Origin: an uncultured Veillonella sp.
GTDB taxonomy: Bacteria; Bacillota; Negativicutes; Veillonellales; Veillonellaceae
Assembly (NCBI GenBank): GCA_902466275.1
Contig: CABQQJ010000021.1
Coordinates: 1 to 8,355 of the forward strand
DNA: 8,355 nucleotides
Direction: 5' to 3'
In this document: positions 1 through 6,100 of the stretch, in pieces
Layout: each line of letters opens with the position of its first letter
Numbering within the stretch: the first letter of the stretch is position 1
Program-made: the position numbers and the translations under genes
Notes under the pieces: model-generated
Database searches by the model: none
Told to the model about the DNA's origin: nothing
Seen by the model: only the letters and a program-made list of their open reading frames with translations

Positions 1-189
1 GAAGCTAAGGCTAAGGCTGCAGAAGCAGCTAAAGCAAATGGTCAAGCTGCGCCAGCACAACCTGCTCAACCAGCAAAGACAGCAGCTGCTCAAACTACAG
101 TATCTGTAATTCCAGTAGTAAAACAACCGGCTACAACATCTCAAGGTCCACGTATTGTACCAACACCAGCAGTTGTACCTGGTCAATAA
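1..189 (+). CDS. C-terminal tail of an unidentified Ala/Pro/Gln-rich protein (5' end outside window)
   Basis: Frame 1 is open from the first base to a TAA at 187-189 and gives 62 residues. The first part is a lysine/alanine-rich stretch (EAKAKAAEAAKANGQ). It is followed by a low-complexity segment rich in Pro, Ala, Gln, Thr and Val that ends ...VVPGQ. Such tails are usually flexible, extracytoplasmic linkers or C-termini of envelope proteins, for example penicillin-binding proteins or TolA-like proteins, but no domain is visible and I do not recognise the gene. Codon use (GCT/GCA, CAA, GTA) matches the neighbours, so the frame is credible. The next gene begins about 16 bases downstream with no terminator between, so the two are probably co-transcribed. 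Confidence 0.75.
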   Translation, partial: EAKAKAAEAAKANGQAAPAQPAQPAKTAAAQTTVSVIPVVKQPATTSQGPRIVPTPAVVPGQ

Positions 190-205
190 TGAATAGGGAA
201 TGGCT

Positions 206-1321
206 ATGAAAAAAGCATTTTTACCGGAAATTACTTATATGCGAGGCCTCTGTATGCTCGGTGTTATTGGCATTCATGTAGGCTCTTACGCATTGCAAAA
301 TCCTTTTGTAAATTTAGAACTCATCAGCGTGTTAGAAATTCTATCTCGCTTTGGAGTGCCTGCGTTTTTCTTCCTCTCTGCATTTGGCTTGTTTTATCAT
401 ACATCTGTAGAGGGACCATTCTCATATAAGGAATTTATGCACCGCCGTATTCAGGTGGTGCTATTTCCATATATTACGTGGTCCATCTTTTACCTGCTAT
501 ATACAGGGGTGACAGCTCATAATCTTGGTAATTTGCATCCAGGACCGTTGGCGATAAATCTACTCTTTGGTACTTCTATGTATCATCTATATTTTATGGT
601 TATTTTGCTATGGTTCTACGTGATGATGCCATTATGGCGGGCAATGGTGAAAGTCATCTTAAAACGGCCTATATTTTGGATGGTGTTACTATTTGTCATC
701 CAAGTTGGTATCGATTATGTTTCGTCTTACATGCTTGGCCGTTGGGTAACAGAAAATCTAAGCAATCAGCCAGTTCTTAAATATCTTTTTGATATGCGAC
801 TCAACTATTGGGTTATTCATTATGTGTGGATTTTCCTTTTAGGTGCCGTATGTGCTGAACGATATGAAACCGTCTGCGAATATATGTGGCGTTATCGTTA
901 CCTTTTAGGCGTCAGTACGGTAAGCTCAGTATTGTTGATGCTTGGCTCCTATTACTATGTCATGGACGTATGGCATTACACTGTGTTAGAAGCAATTTAC
1001 ACGGTACATCAAATGAGTCCTATGGGCGTTCTTTATACAGGATTGGGAACGATGTTTAGTTTGTTCCTATTCCAAAGGCTACCTATGAATGTGACGATGG
1101 AGTCCATTTGGTCTGAGATAGGCGATAAATCGTATGGTATTTATTTATCACATCCATTTTGGTTGTTAATCATTTCGGGTGTGATGGCTAAATATAATCT
1201 CTTGTATACGGTGGCCAACGTGTTAATTATGTATATTATGGCGTTGGGATTATCCTATTTGTCTACGGTGGCTCTTAATTATATGCCTAAATCTATCCGT
1301 AAATTTATACTGGGGCATTAG
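206..1321 (+). CDS. Acyltransferase-3 family integral membrane acyltransferase
   Basis: This is a 371-residue polytopic membrane protein with about ten hydrophobic segments. Near the N-terminus it carries the R-x10-H signature of acyltransferase-3 proteins (R13 and H24, in MRGLCMLGVIGIH), followed by the typical second-helix motif RFGVPAFFFLSAFGLFY. Close to the C-terminus is the family-typical SYGIYLSHPFW. Members move acetyl or other acyl groups onto surface glycans such as O-antigen, exopolysaccharide or peptidoglycan; the acceptor here cannot be told from sequence. ATG 206 is preferred because AGGGA at 195-199 lies six bases before it; the in-frame ATG at 200 directly abuts that site, and using it would add only Met-Ala. 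Length is normal and the gene looks intact. It follows the upstream Ala/Pro-rich gene closely and is ended by the terminator at 1438. Confidence 0.88.
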   Translation: MKKAFLPEITYMRGLCMLGVIGIHVGSYALQNPFVNLELISVLEILSRFGVPAFFFLSAFGLFYHTSVEGPFSYKEFMHRRIQVVLFPYITWSIFYLLYTGVTAHNLGNLHPGPLAINLLFGTSMYHLYFMVILLWFYVMMPLWRAMVKVILKRPIFWMVLLFVIQVGIDYVSSYMLGRWVTENLSNQPVLKYLFDMRLNYWVIHYVWIFLLGAVCAERYETVCEYMWRYRYLLGVSTVSSVLLMLGSYYYVMDVWHYTVLEAIYTVHQMSPMGVLYTGLGTMFSLFLFQRLPMNVTMESIWSEIGDKSYGIYLSHPFWLLIISGVMAKYNLLYTVANVLIMYIMALGLSYLSTVALNYMPKSIRKFILGH

Positions 1322-1437
1322 TTTAGTATGAGAACTATTTTATTGAGAGACCTAATTGGTGCTAGTACATTAATGGTGTATGTAGTTTTAGTTAGTTTTG
1401 TAGTGCTGATTTAGTATAAAAATAATATTTGTTATAC

Positions 1438-1483
1438 ATCCGCTAGGATATAGTTTTTAACTATGGTATCCTAGCGGATTTTT
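1438..1483 (+). terminator. Rho-independent terminator after the acyltransferase
   Basis: A perfect 13-bp stem pairs 1438-1450 (ATCCGCTAGGATA) with 1467-1479 (TATCCTAGCGGAT), with a possible inner TAGT/ACTA extension. A run of five T follows at 1479-1483. It lies about 115 bases after the acyltransferase stop and separates that unit from the dat operon. Confidence 0.88.
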
Positions 1484-1501
1484 GTATATCGAATTAATAT
1501 C

Positions 1502-1547
1502 TTTCACAAAGTAAAGTGTGAAAATTTGAAAGTAATTGTGTTATAAT
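1502..1547 (+). promoter_or_regulatory. Extended -10 promoter of the dat-metNIQ unit with an overlapping inverted repeat
   Basis: A consensus TATAAT lies at 1542-1547 and is preceded by TG at 1539-1540, giving an extended -10 element. The best-placed -35 candidate is GTGAAA at 1518-1523 with an 18-base spacer, which is weak. That hexamer is the right arm of a perfect inverted repeat, TTTCACA at 1502-1508 and TGTGAAA at 1517-1523 with an 8-base spacer. A bound regulator there would cover the -35 region. The predicted transcript begins near 1554, about 50 bases before dat. No S-box or other riboswitch core is apparent in that leader. Confidence 0.62.
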
Positions 1548-1603
1548 AAGTCCATGATGATTACCACTTGATAGAGTAACGAAATAGAAAAAGAGGTGCT
1601 CCT

Positions 1604-2461
1604 ATGCAAGAATTAACATATTTTAACGGTGAATTCGTCGAACCAGGTGCTAAAGTTATTAGCATTGATGATCGTGGCTATTTATTTGGTGACTCTGTAT
1701 ATGAAGTTGTTCGTGTCGTAAAAGGCCGTTGCTTCGCTTTGTCTTACCACCAAGATCGCTTGTATCGCTCTATGCGTGAAATGGATATCCCTGTAAAAAT
1801 GACCCCTGATGATTTGACAGAATTGCACGAAATTTTGATCGAGCAAAGTGAAATCAAAGAGGGCTATATTTATTTACAAATCTCTCGTGGTGTAGCACCA
1901 CGTCATCATGCTTATGATCGCTCTAAATTAGAACCACAAATGCTTATGTCTATCCGTACCTTGGATTTAGATGAAGTCAATAAATTGGGTGAAGGTGTAA
2001 AAGCGATAGCTTTACCTGATGAACGTTGGGATCATGTAGATATTAAGACTACAAACTTAATCCCGAATATCTTGGCACAAACAAAAGCAGAAAAGAAATT
2101 TGCCTATACAGCGATGTTATTCCGCGATGGCATTTGTACAGAAGGCGCTACATCTAATGTGTTTGCTGTTAAAGATGGTATCTTGTACACGCATCCAGCG
2201 GATAATCATATCTTAAAAGGTATTACGCGCCAAATGATCTTAACCCGTGTAGCACCATCTTTAGGTATTACCATTATTGAGAAAGAATTCGATCGTAATT
2301 TTGTAGATGATGCGGATGAATTATTCTTTACCGATACAATTGGTGGTGTCATCCCAATTACTAAGCTAGACAGAAATCCAGTATCTGGTGGTAAACCAGG
2401 TGCTATTACACTTCGTCTACGCGAAGCTCTAGAAAAATTGATGGAAGAAGGATTACCTTGA
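1604..2461 (+). CDS. dat: D-amino-acid transaminase (class IV PLP aminotransferase)
   Basis: The 285-residue protein is a fold-type IV PLP aminotransferase, close to the roughly 283 residues of Bacillus D-alanine transaminase. The Schiff-base lysine is K148 in DIKTTNLIPN. R52 (HQDRL) should contact the PLP phosphate and E180 (CTEGATSNVF) the pyridine nitrogen. SRGVAPRHH (94-102) holds the Arg-x-His pair (R100, H102) that in D-amino-acid transaminases binds the substrate alpha-carboxylate, with Y33 (GDSVYE) completing the pocket. This favours dat over ilvE or pabC, although relatives have mixed specificities. The reaction exchanges amino groups between D-amino acids and 2-oxo acids (D-Ala + 2-oxoglutarate to pyruvate + D-Glu), feeding peptidoglycan synthesis. 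GAGGTG at 1593-1598 sits five bases before the ATG. No terminator separates it from metN 55 bases downstream, so it probably heads the methionine-importer operon. Confidence 0.9.
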   Translation: MQELTYFNGEFVEPGAKVISIDDRGYLFGDSVYEVVRVVKGRCFALSYHQDRLYRSMREMDIPVKMTPDDLTELHEILIEQSEIKEGYIYLQISRGVAPRHHAYDRSKLEPQMLMSIRTLDLDEVNKLGEGVKAIALPDERWDHVDIKTTNLIPNILAQTKAEKKFAYTAMLFRDGICTEGATSNVFAVKDGILYTHPADNHILKGITRQMILTRVAPSLGITIIEKEFDRNFVDDADELFFTDTIGGVIPITKLDRNPVSGGKPGAITLRLREALEKLMEEGLP

Positions 2462-2503
2462 TAGATAAGCTGCTTTCATCAAATAATACATATTTACCTT
2501 AAG

Positions 2504-2510
2504 AAAGGAA
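2504..2510 (+). promoter_or_regulatory. Ribosome binding site that fixes the TTG start of metN
   Basis: AAAGGAA lies six bases before TTG at 2517. No ATG or GTG in this frame is suitably placed, and starting later would cut into the first beta strand of the ABC domain (IQLEHISKVY). The TTG is therefore the most likely start, and it may moderate translation of metN. Confidence 0.7.
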
Positions 2511-2516
2511 ATTATT

Positions 2517-3563
2517 TTGATACAATTAGAACACATTAGTAAAGTCTATGAAGGCGCTACTCGTGTGGAAGCGTTGAAAGATATTAGCCTAAATGTGAAA
2601 GAAGGCGAAATCTTTGGCATTATCGGTCAATCCGGTGCCGGTAAATCCACATTGATTCGTTGCATCAACATGCTCGAAGCACCTACATCTGGCTCTGTTA
2701 TCGTAAATGGTACAGATTTAACAACACTTAGCAAATCAGCTTTGCGTAAAGCGCGCAAAGATATTGGTATGATTTTCCAACATTTTAATCTCTTGTCCTC
2801 TCGCACAGTGTATGATAATGTGGCATTTCCGTTAGAGCTACAAGGCATGAGCAAGTCTGAAATCAAGGAACGTATCGAGCCAATTCTTGATATTGTAGGC
2901 CTTACTGACCGTATGAACAACTATCCATCTCAATTATCTGGTGGTCAAAAGCAACGTGTTGGTATTGCTCGTGCTTTAGCGTCTAATCCAAAGGTTCTCC
3001 TTTGTGACGAAGCTACATCTGCCCTTGATCCTCAAACAACAGATTCCATTTTGAAGTTGTTGAAAAATATCAACGAGAAGATGGGGCTCACTATTGTGCT
3101 CATTACACATGAGATGCACGTTATCCGTGAAATCTGTGATCGCGTGGCGGTTATTGAAGGTGGTGTCATCCTCGAAGAAGGTAGTACTATTGAAGTATTC
3201 ACACATCCTCGCGAAAATACGACAAAAGAGTTTATTAGCTCTGTAGTGAGTGATAACTTACCTCCAGAAGCATTGGAACATCTAGAGTTGCATGATCAAT
3301 GGATTGCAGGGACCGCACCATTAGTACGCCTCAAATTTACAGGACAAGCAACAGATGAGCCTGTAGTAGCAGGCCTTGTAAGACGCTTTAATTTAGATGT
3401 AAGCATCCTTTTTGGGGGCATTGATTACATCCAAAATACGAGCGTTGGTCGCCTTATCGTTATCTTGAATGGTGACCCAGAAAATGCGCAAGAAGGTTTG
3501 GACTACATCAAAACGTTACCAATTGAAAGCGAGGTGATCGGTTATGTCAGAGCAAATAATTAA
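2517..3563 (+). CDS. metN: Methionine ABC importer, ATP-binding subunit MetN
   Basis: A 348-residue cytoplasmic ATPase that powers methionine import through MetI. The ABC domain is complete: Walker A GQSGAGKST (37-45), Q-loop Q88 in MIFQHFN, signature LSGGQ (140-144), Walker B VLLCDEAT with catalytic E165, D-loop SALD (168-171) and H-loop H198. Residues from about 265 to 345 match the NIL domain expected in MetN, which in E. coli binds methionine and inhibits transport when the internal pool is high (trans-inhibition). The length is typical. Translation starts at TTG with a good ribosome site. The last 20 bases overlap metI, so translational coupling is likely. It lies 55 bases after dat with no terminator between. 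Confidence 0.95.
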   Translation: MIQLEHISKVYEGATRVEALKDISLNVKEGEIFGIIGQSGAGKSTLIRCINMLEAPTSGSVIVNGTDLTTLSKSALRKARKDIGMIFQHFNLLSSRTVYDNVAFPLELQGMSKSEIKERIEPILDIVGLTDRMNNYPSQLSGGQKQRVGIARALASNPKVLLCDEATSALDPQTTDSILKLLKNINEKMGLTIVLITHEMHVIREICDRVAVIEGGVILEEGSTIEVFTHPRENTTKEFISSVVSDNLPPEALEHLELHDQWIAGTAPLVRLKFTGQATDEPVVAGLVRRFNLDVSILFGGIDYIQNTSVGRLIVILNGDPENAQEGLDYIKTLPIESEVIGYVRANN

Positions 3564-4197
3564 CCTTCTCATAACTGGTACCCTTGATACATTGCAAATG
3601 ACCATTATTTCTACGGTCATGGCTATGTTACTTGGTATCCCTCTCGGTGTTATTTTGGTAGTAACCTCTAAGGGTCATATCTTAGAAAATGTAGCACTTA
3701 ATAAGGTGCTAGGTGCTATCGTCAATGCAACGCGTTCCGTACCATTTATCATTTTGATGGTGTTTATCTTACCATTAACAAAGATGATTGTTGGTACTCG
3801 GGTTGGTACAACGGCGGCTATCGTACCACTTGTTATATTCATTGCGCCTTATCTTGCTCGACTCTTTGAAAACTCTATTTTAGAGGTTAATAAAGGCATT
3901 ATCGAGGCTGCACAGTCGATGGGGGCCTCTCATTTTGAGGTGATTTGGCATTTCCTTTTACCAGAGGCAAAGGGTTCGCTTATCTTATCCATTACAACAG
4001 GTACTATTGGCCTTATTGGTGCTACTGCTATGGCTGGTGCCATTGGCGCAGGCGGTGTAGGTGACTTGGCCCTTACCTATGGTTATGAGCGGTTGAACTT
4101 CCCATTGATGTTATTTACTGTTGTTATTTTGATTATTTTTGTTCAAATTATTCAAACAATAGGTAACTACTTTGCACGTCGTGCGCGTCGTTCCTAA
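3544..4197 (+). CDS. metI: Methionine ABC importer, permease subunit MetI
   Basis: A 217-residue inner-membrane permease with about five transmembrane helices, the usual MetI size. It carries the EAA loop EAAQSMGASHFEVIWHFLLP (121-140), the cytoplasmic coupling helix that docks onto MetN. NATRSVPFIILMVFILPLTK (61-80) is typical of the D-methionine permease family, and the gene ends in a basic cytoplasmic tail (ARRARRS). Two copies should assemble with a MetN dimer. GAGGTG at 3531-3536, inside the end of metN, lies seven bases before the ATG, and the 20-base overlap suggests coupled translation. metQ follows 54 bases later, completing the importer in the order N-I-Q. Confidence 0.95.
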   Translation: MSEQIINLLITGTLDTLQMTIISTVMAMLLGIPLGVILVVTSKGHILENVALNKVLGAIVNATRSVPFIILMVFILPLTKMIVGTRVGTTAAIVPLVIFIAPYLARLFENSILEVNKGIIEAAQSMGASHFEVIWHFLLPEAKGSLILSITTGTIGLIGATAMAGAIGAGGVGDLALTYGYERLNFPLMLFTVVILIIFVQIIQTIGNYFARRARRS

Positions 4198-4251
4198 TTT
4201 GATGAAATAGATTTTAGTTATATTGATTGTGAAAGTATAGGAGAATGTACT

Positions 4252-5076
4252 ATGAAATTTAAAAAACTCCTTGCCCTTGGTGCGGCATTAGTATTTAGCG
4301 TAGCTTTTATCGCAGGCTGCGGTTCCAATAATAGCGATAATGGTGCTAAAAAAGAATTATCCTATAGTAAATCTCAGGGCCCTTACTCTGAATTGTTTGA
4401 AAAAGGTGTAAAACCAATTTTGGAAAAACAAGGCTATACCTTTAAAGGTGTAGATATGTCTGACTTGGTACAAGCGGACCAAGTGTTGAGCGATGGTGAA
4501 GTAGATTTCAACGTTGAACAACATACAGCATACATGAAAAACTTCAACGAAAAACAAAATGGTCATCTTGTAGCCTTAACTCCAATTCCAACAGTACCAG
4601 CAGGTATCTTTAGTGGTTCTAAAACATCTTTAGATCAAGTAGCAGATGGCGACACTATTGCTGTACCTAATGATGCATCCAACATGGCTCGTGCTTATGC
4701 GTTATTGCAAAAAATCGGTTGGATTAAACTTGATCCTAACAAAGATTTAGCAACAGTAACACAAGCGGATATTGTTGAAAACCCTAAACATCTTAAATTT
4801 ACAGAAATGAAATCCCTTACAATTCCTTCTGTACGTACTGATTTTGATTATATTGTTATTACAGGAGCTATTATCTATAATGCAAAAATCGATCCTAAAT
4901 CCGCATTGGCAAATGAAGATGTATTGCCACAATGGTTATTACAACTTGTAGTTAATGAGAAAAATAAAGATGCACAATGGGCAAAAGACATCGTAGCAGC
5001 TTACCACTCTCAAGAATTCAAAGACTACATGGAAAAAAATAACAATGGCCTATGGTTTGTACCAAAAGGTGAATAA
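4252..5076 (+). CDS. metQ: Methionine-binding lipoprotein MetQ (NlpA family)
   Basis: A 274-residue substrate-binding protein with a type II signal peptide: the basic start MKFKK, a hydrophobic core to about residue 20, and the lipobox IAGC with lipidated C23. A short Ser/Asn linker follows, then the NlpA domain: KKELSYSKSQGPYSELFEK, VDFNVEQHTAYMKNFN (typical of MetQ) and IAVPNDASNMARAYALLQKIGWIKL. The mature protein should be anchored to the membrane and deliver methionine to MetNI; E. coli MetQ handles both D- and L-methionine. AGGAGA at 4239-4244 lies seven bases before the ATG. The gene ends just before a strong terminator and closes the dat-metNIQ unit. Affinity for a related ligand cannot be excluded from sequence alone. 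Confidence 0.94.
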   Translation: MKFKKLLALGAALVFSVAFIAGCGSNNSDNGAKKELSYSKSQGPYSELFEKGVKPILEKQGYTFKGVDMSDLVQADQVLSDGEVDFNVEQHTAYMKNFNEKQNGHLVALTPIPTVPAGIFSGSKTSLDQVADGDTIAVPNDASNMARAYALLQKIGWIKLDPNKDLATVTQADIVENPKHLKFTEMKSLTIPSVRTDFDYIVITGAIIYNAKIDPKSALANEDVLPQWLLQLVVNEKNKDAQWAKDIVAAYHSQEFKDYMEKNNNGLWFVPKGE

Positions 5077-5081
5077 ATAAG

Positions 5082-5122
5082 AGAACCACCGATAAGTTGC
5101 AGCTTATCGGTGGTTCTTTTTT
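5082..5122 (+). terminator. Strong rho-independent terminator after metQ
   Basis: A perfect 15-bp stem pairs AGAACCACCGATAAG (5082-5096) with CTTATCGGTGGTTCT (5103-5117) around a six-base loop. T continues to 5122. It begins five bases after the metQ stop and defines the 3' end of the operon. Confidence 0.95.
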
Positions 5123-5138
5123 CCTATAATTCTATTGT

Positions 5139-5598
5139 ATGGTAATACAAAAAATAAACCAATTAACAGTCAATAACGTCCAATCAAGCGGACAAATGAG
5201 TGTTAATCAGTTTATGATTAACAATAGTATACTAAACGAAAAAGATTTAGACAAGCTTCAAAAACAATATAATTATCAGTACTATCAAGCTGCGTGTCAT
5301 GGGTCGTCACATGATTTTGATTTGTTTGATTTAGGTGCTATTAGGTTAACTACGGAACAAGGTTTGAATAAAATAAGGGTTTCACCTAATGATTTTAATT
5401 TATATGAAATTATATATTATAATAAAAAGCAGAATTACTGCTGCTGCTGTACATAAAGGTACAGGTAGTCAGACCAGTAATTCTGCTTCTATGGTTACTA
5501 TATATGAAATGACGAAAGATATCAATGATGGATATGGAACCCTTCACATTGATGTTAATGGCAATCCTGAATTTTATATACTTATTCCTGCCACATAG
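5139..5598 (+). pseudogene. Orphan gene broken by a one-base frameshift
   Basis: The first frame runs 5139-5456 (105 codons, beginning MVIQKINQLTVNNVQSSGQM) and ends in an implausible NYCCCCT. Skipping one A in the A5 run at 5424-5428 joins N95 to the +1 frame (KSRITAAAVHKGTG...), which ends ...VNGNPEFYILIPAT at a TAG at 5596-5598. The joined product would be 152 residues, soluble, with no signal peptide or membrane helix. I do not recognise the family. No Shine-Dalgarno precedes ATG 5139; a TATAAT at 5125-5130 would start a nearly leaderless transcript, or the true start is ATG 5196 behind a weak AGCGGA. Codons such as ATA, AGG, TCG and TGC and high A+T differ from the neighbours, which suggests transfer. 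Possible causes are decay, phase variation at A5, or a sequencing error. Confidence 0.5.
5427..5488. repeat. 14-bp perfect inverted repeat at the frameshift point
   Basis: AAGCAGAATTACTG (5427-5440) is the exact reverse complement of CAGTAATTCTGCTT (5475-5488), separated by 34 bases. Inside the loop a second hairpin pairs CTGTAC (5447-5452) with GTACAG (5459-5464). The left arm begins within the A5 run where the orphan gene changes frame. No T-run follows on the plus strand, so it is not an ordinary terminator in that direction. Confidence 0.8.
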
Positions 5599-5879
5599 TT
5601 TTCGTATAGTTCTTTATAGTGACCACCGCGTTTGATGAGTTCGTGGTGTGTTCCTTGTTCTGTGATAGTGCCGGTAAAAATCCAAGTATCTTGCAGTACC
5701 ATGCCTACCGTGTTGTGTAAGCTTTCACGAGATACGTCGCGAATATCTACGCCATCGTTGATGATTGTGGCCGTTAAGGTTGGTATATATAATGTGCCTG
5801 CCACGGTGAGTAACGAAAGAATTGATACGATAATGACTGGAAACCATAAAGATTTTATATAGCGTATAAAAGGTTTCAT
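5574..5879 (-). pseudogene. Internally deleted remnant of an ABC exporter (fused membrane and ATPase type)
   Basis: The minus strand holds a 101-codon open frame with a good start: AAAGGA five bases before the ATG at 5879. Three parts of a roughly 580-residue ABC exporter appear joined. Residues 1-43 (MKPFIRYIKSLWF...PTLTATIINDG) look like the N-terminus and first membrane helix. Residues 44-71 (VDIRDVSRESLHNTVGMVLQ...) match the Q-loop region that follows Walker A in the ATPase domain. Residues 73-101 (TEQGTHHELIKRGGHYKELY...) match the extreme C-terminus. Walker A, the signature, Walker B, the H-loop and five membrane helices are missing, so it cannot work as a transporter. Both apparent joins preserve frame. 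Its 3' end overlaps the convergent orphan gene by 25 bases. Stop codons have not accumulated, so the deletions may be recent. Confidence 0.78.
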
Positions 5880-6016
5880 TTAAATCCTTTCAGTAATTTT
5901 AGTTAAATTAATAATTTTCGATATTTATATTATATTGCATAAAATTAAAATTATCTAGTAGGATGAAATTTATTACTAAAAGTTTATTATCAATTAATAA
6001 GTATTATGATTGAGTT

Positions 6017-6047
6017 TATATCATCTTATTAAAATTTTTGATATACT
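6017..6047 (+). promoter_or_regulatory. Probable promoter of the DASS carrier with an inverted repeat
   Basis: TATACT at 6042-6047 is a good -10 box about 54 bases before the start codon. No convincing -35 hexamer lies 16-18 bases upstream. A perfect 7-bp inverted repeat, TATATCA (6017-6023) and TGATATA (6039-6045), spans the -35 position and overlaps the -10, consistent with an operator. The surrounding 5881-6090 is very AT-rich and holds no gene; it separates the ABC remnant from the carrier. Confidence 0.4.
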
Positions 6048-6100
6048 AAATAGGCATTTTTTTTGCAATTTTTGTTTTGAAGTAGTAAGGAGAGTTTCTA

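Noticed and set aside
1484..1603. A possible SAM (S-box) or other methionine riboswitch before dat-metNIQ.
   Set aside because: The predicted leader is only about 50 bases, I see no conserved S-box core or T-box element, and there is no terminator between the promoter and dat.
1604..2461. Assignment as branched-chain aminotransferase (ilvE) or aminodeoxychorismate lyase (pabC).
   Set aside because: The length and the SRGVAPRHH substrate-binding Arg-x-His pattern fit D-amino-acid transaminase better, though specificity in this fold is not fully readable from sequence.
2627..2920. A minus-strand frame of 97 codons within metN.
   Set aside because: It lies wholly opposite the conserved ATPase domain of metN, with no ribosome site and no recognisable protein character.
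5424..5429. A classic -1 programmed frameshift (A-AAA-AAG).
   Set aside because: Only five A precede the G, and the -1 frame closes after about 27 codons. The frame that gives a sensible protein is +1.
5427..5488. The inverted repeat as ends of an insertion sequence.
   Set aside because: Only 34 bases lie between the arms, there is no transposase and no flanking target duplication was seen.
5632..5862. A plus-strand frame of 76 codons opposite the ABC remnant.
   Set aside because: The minus strand shows clear ABC exporter motifs with a ribosome site; the plus frame is its antisense shadow with no recognisable features.
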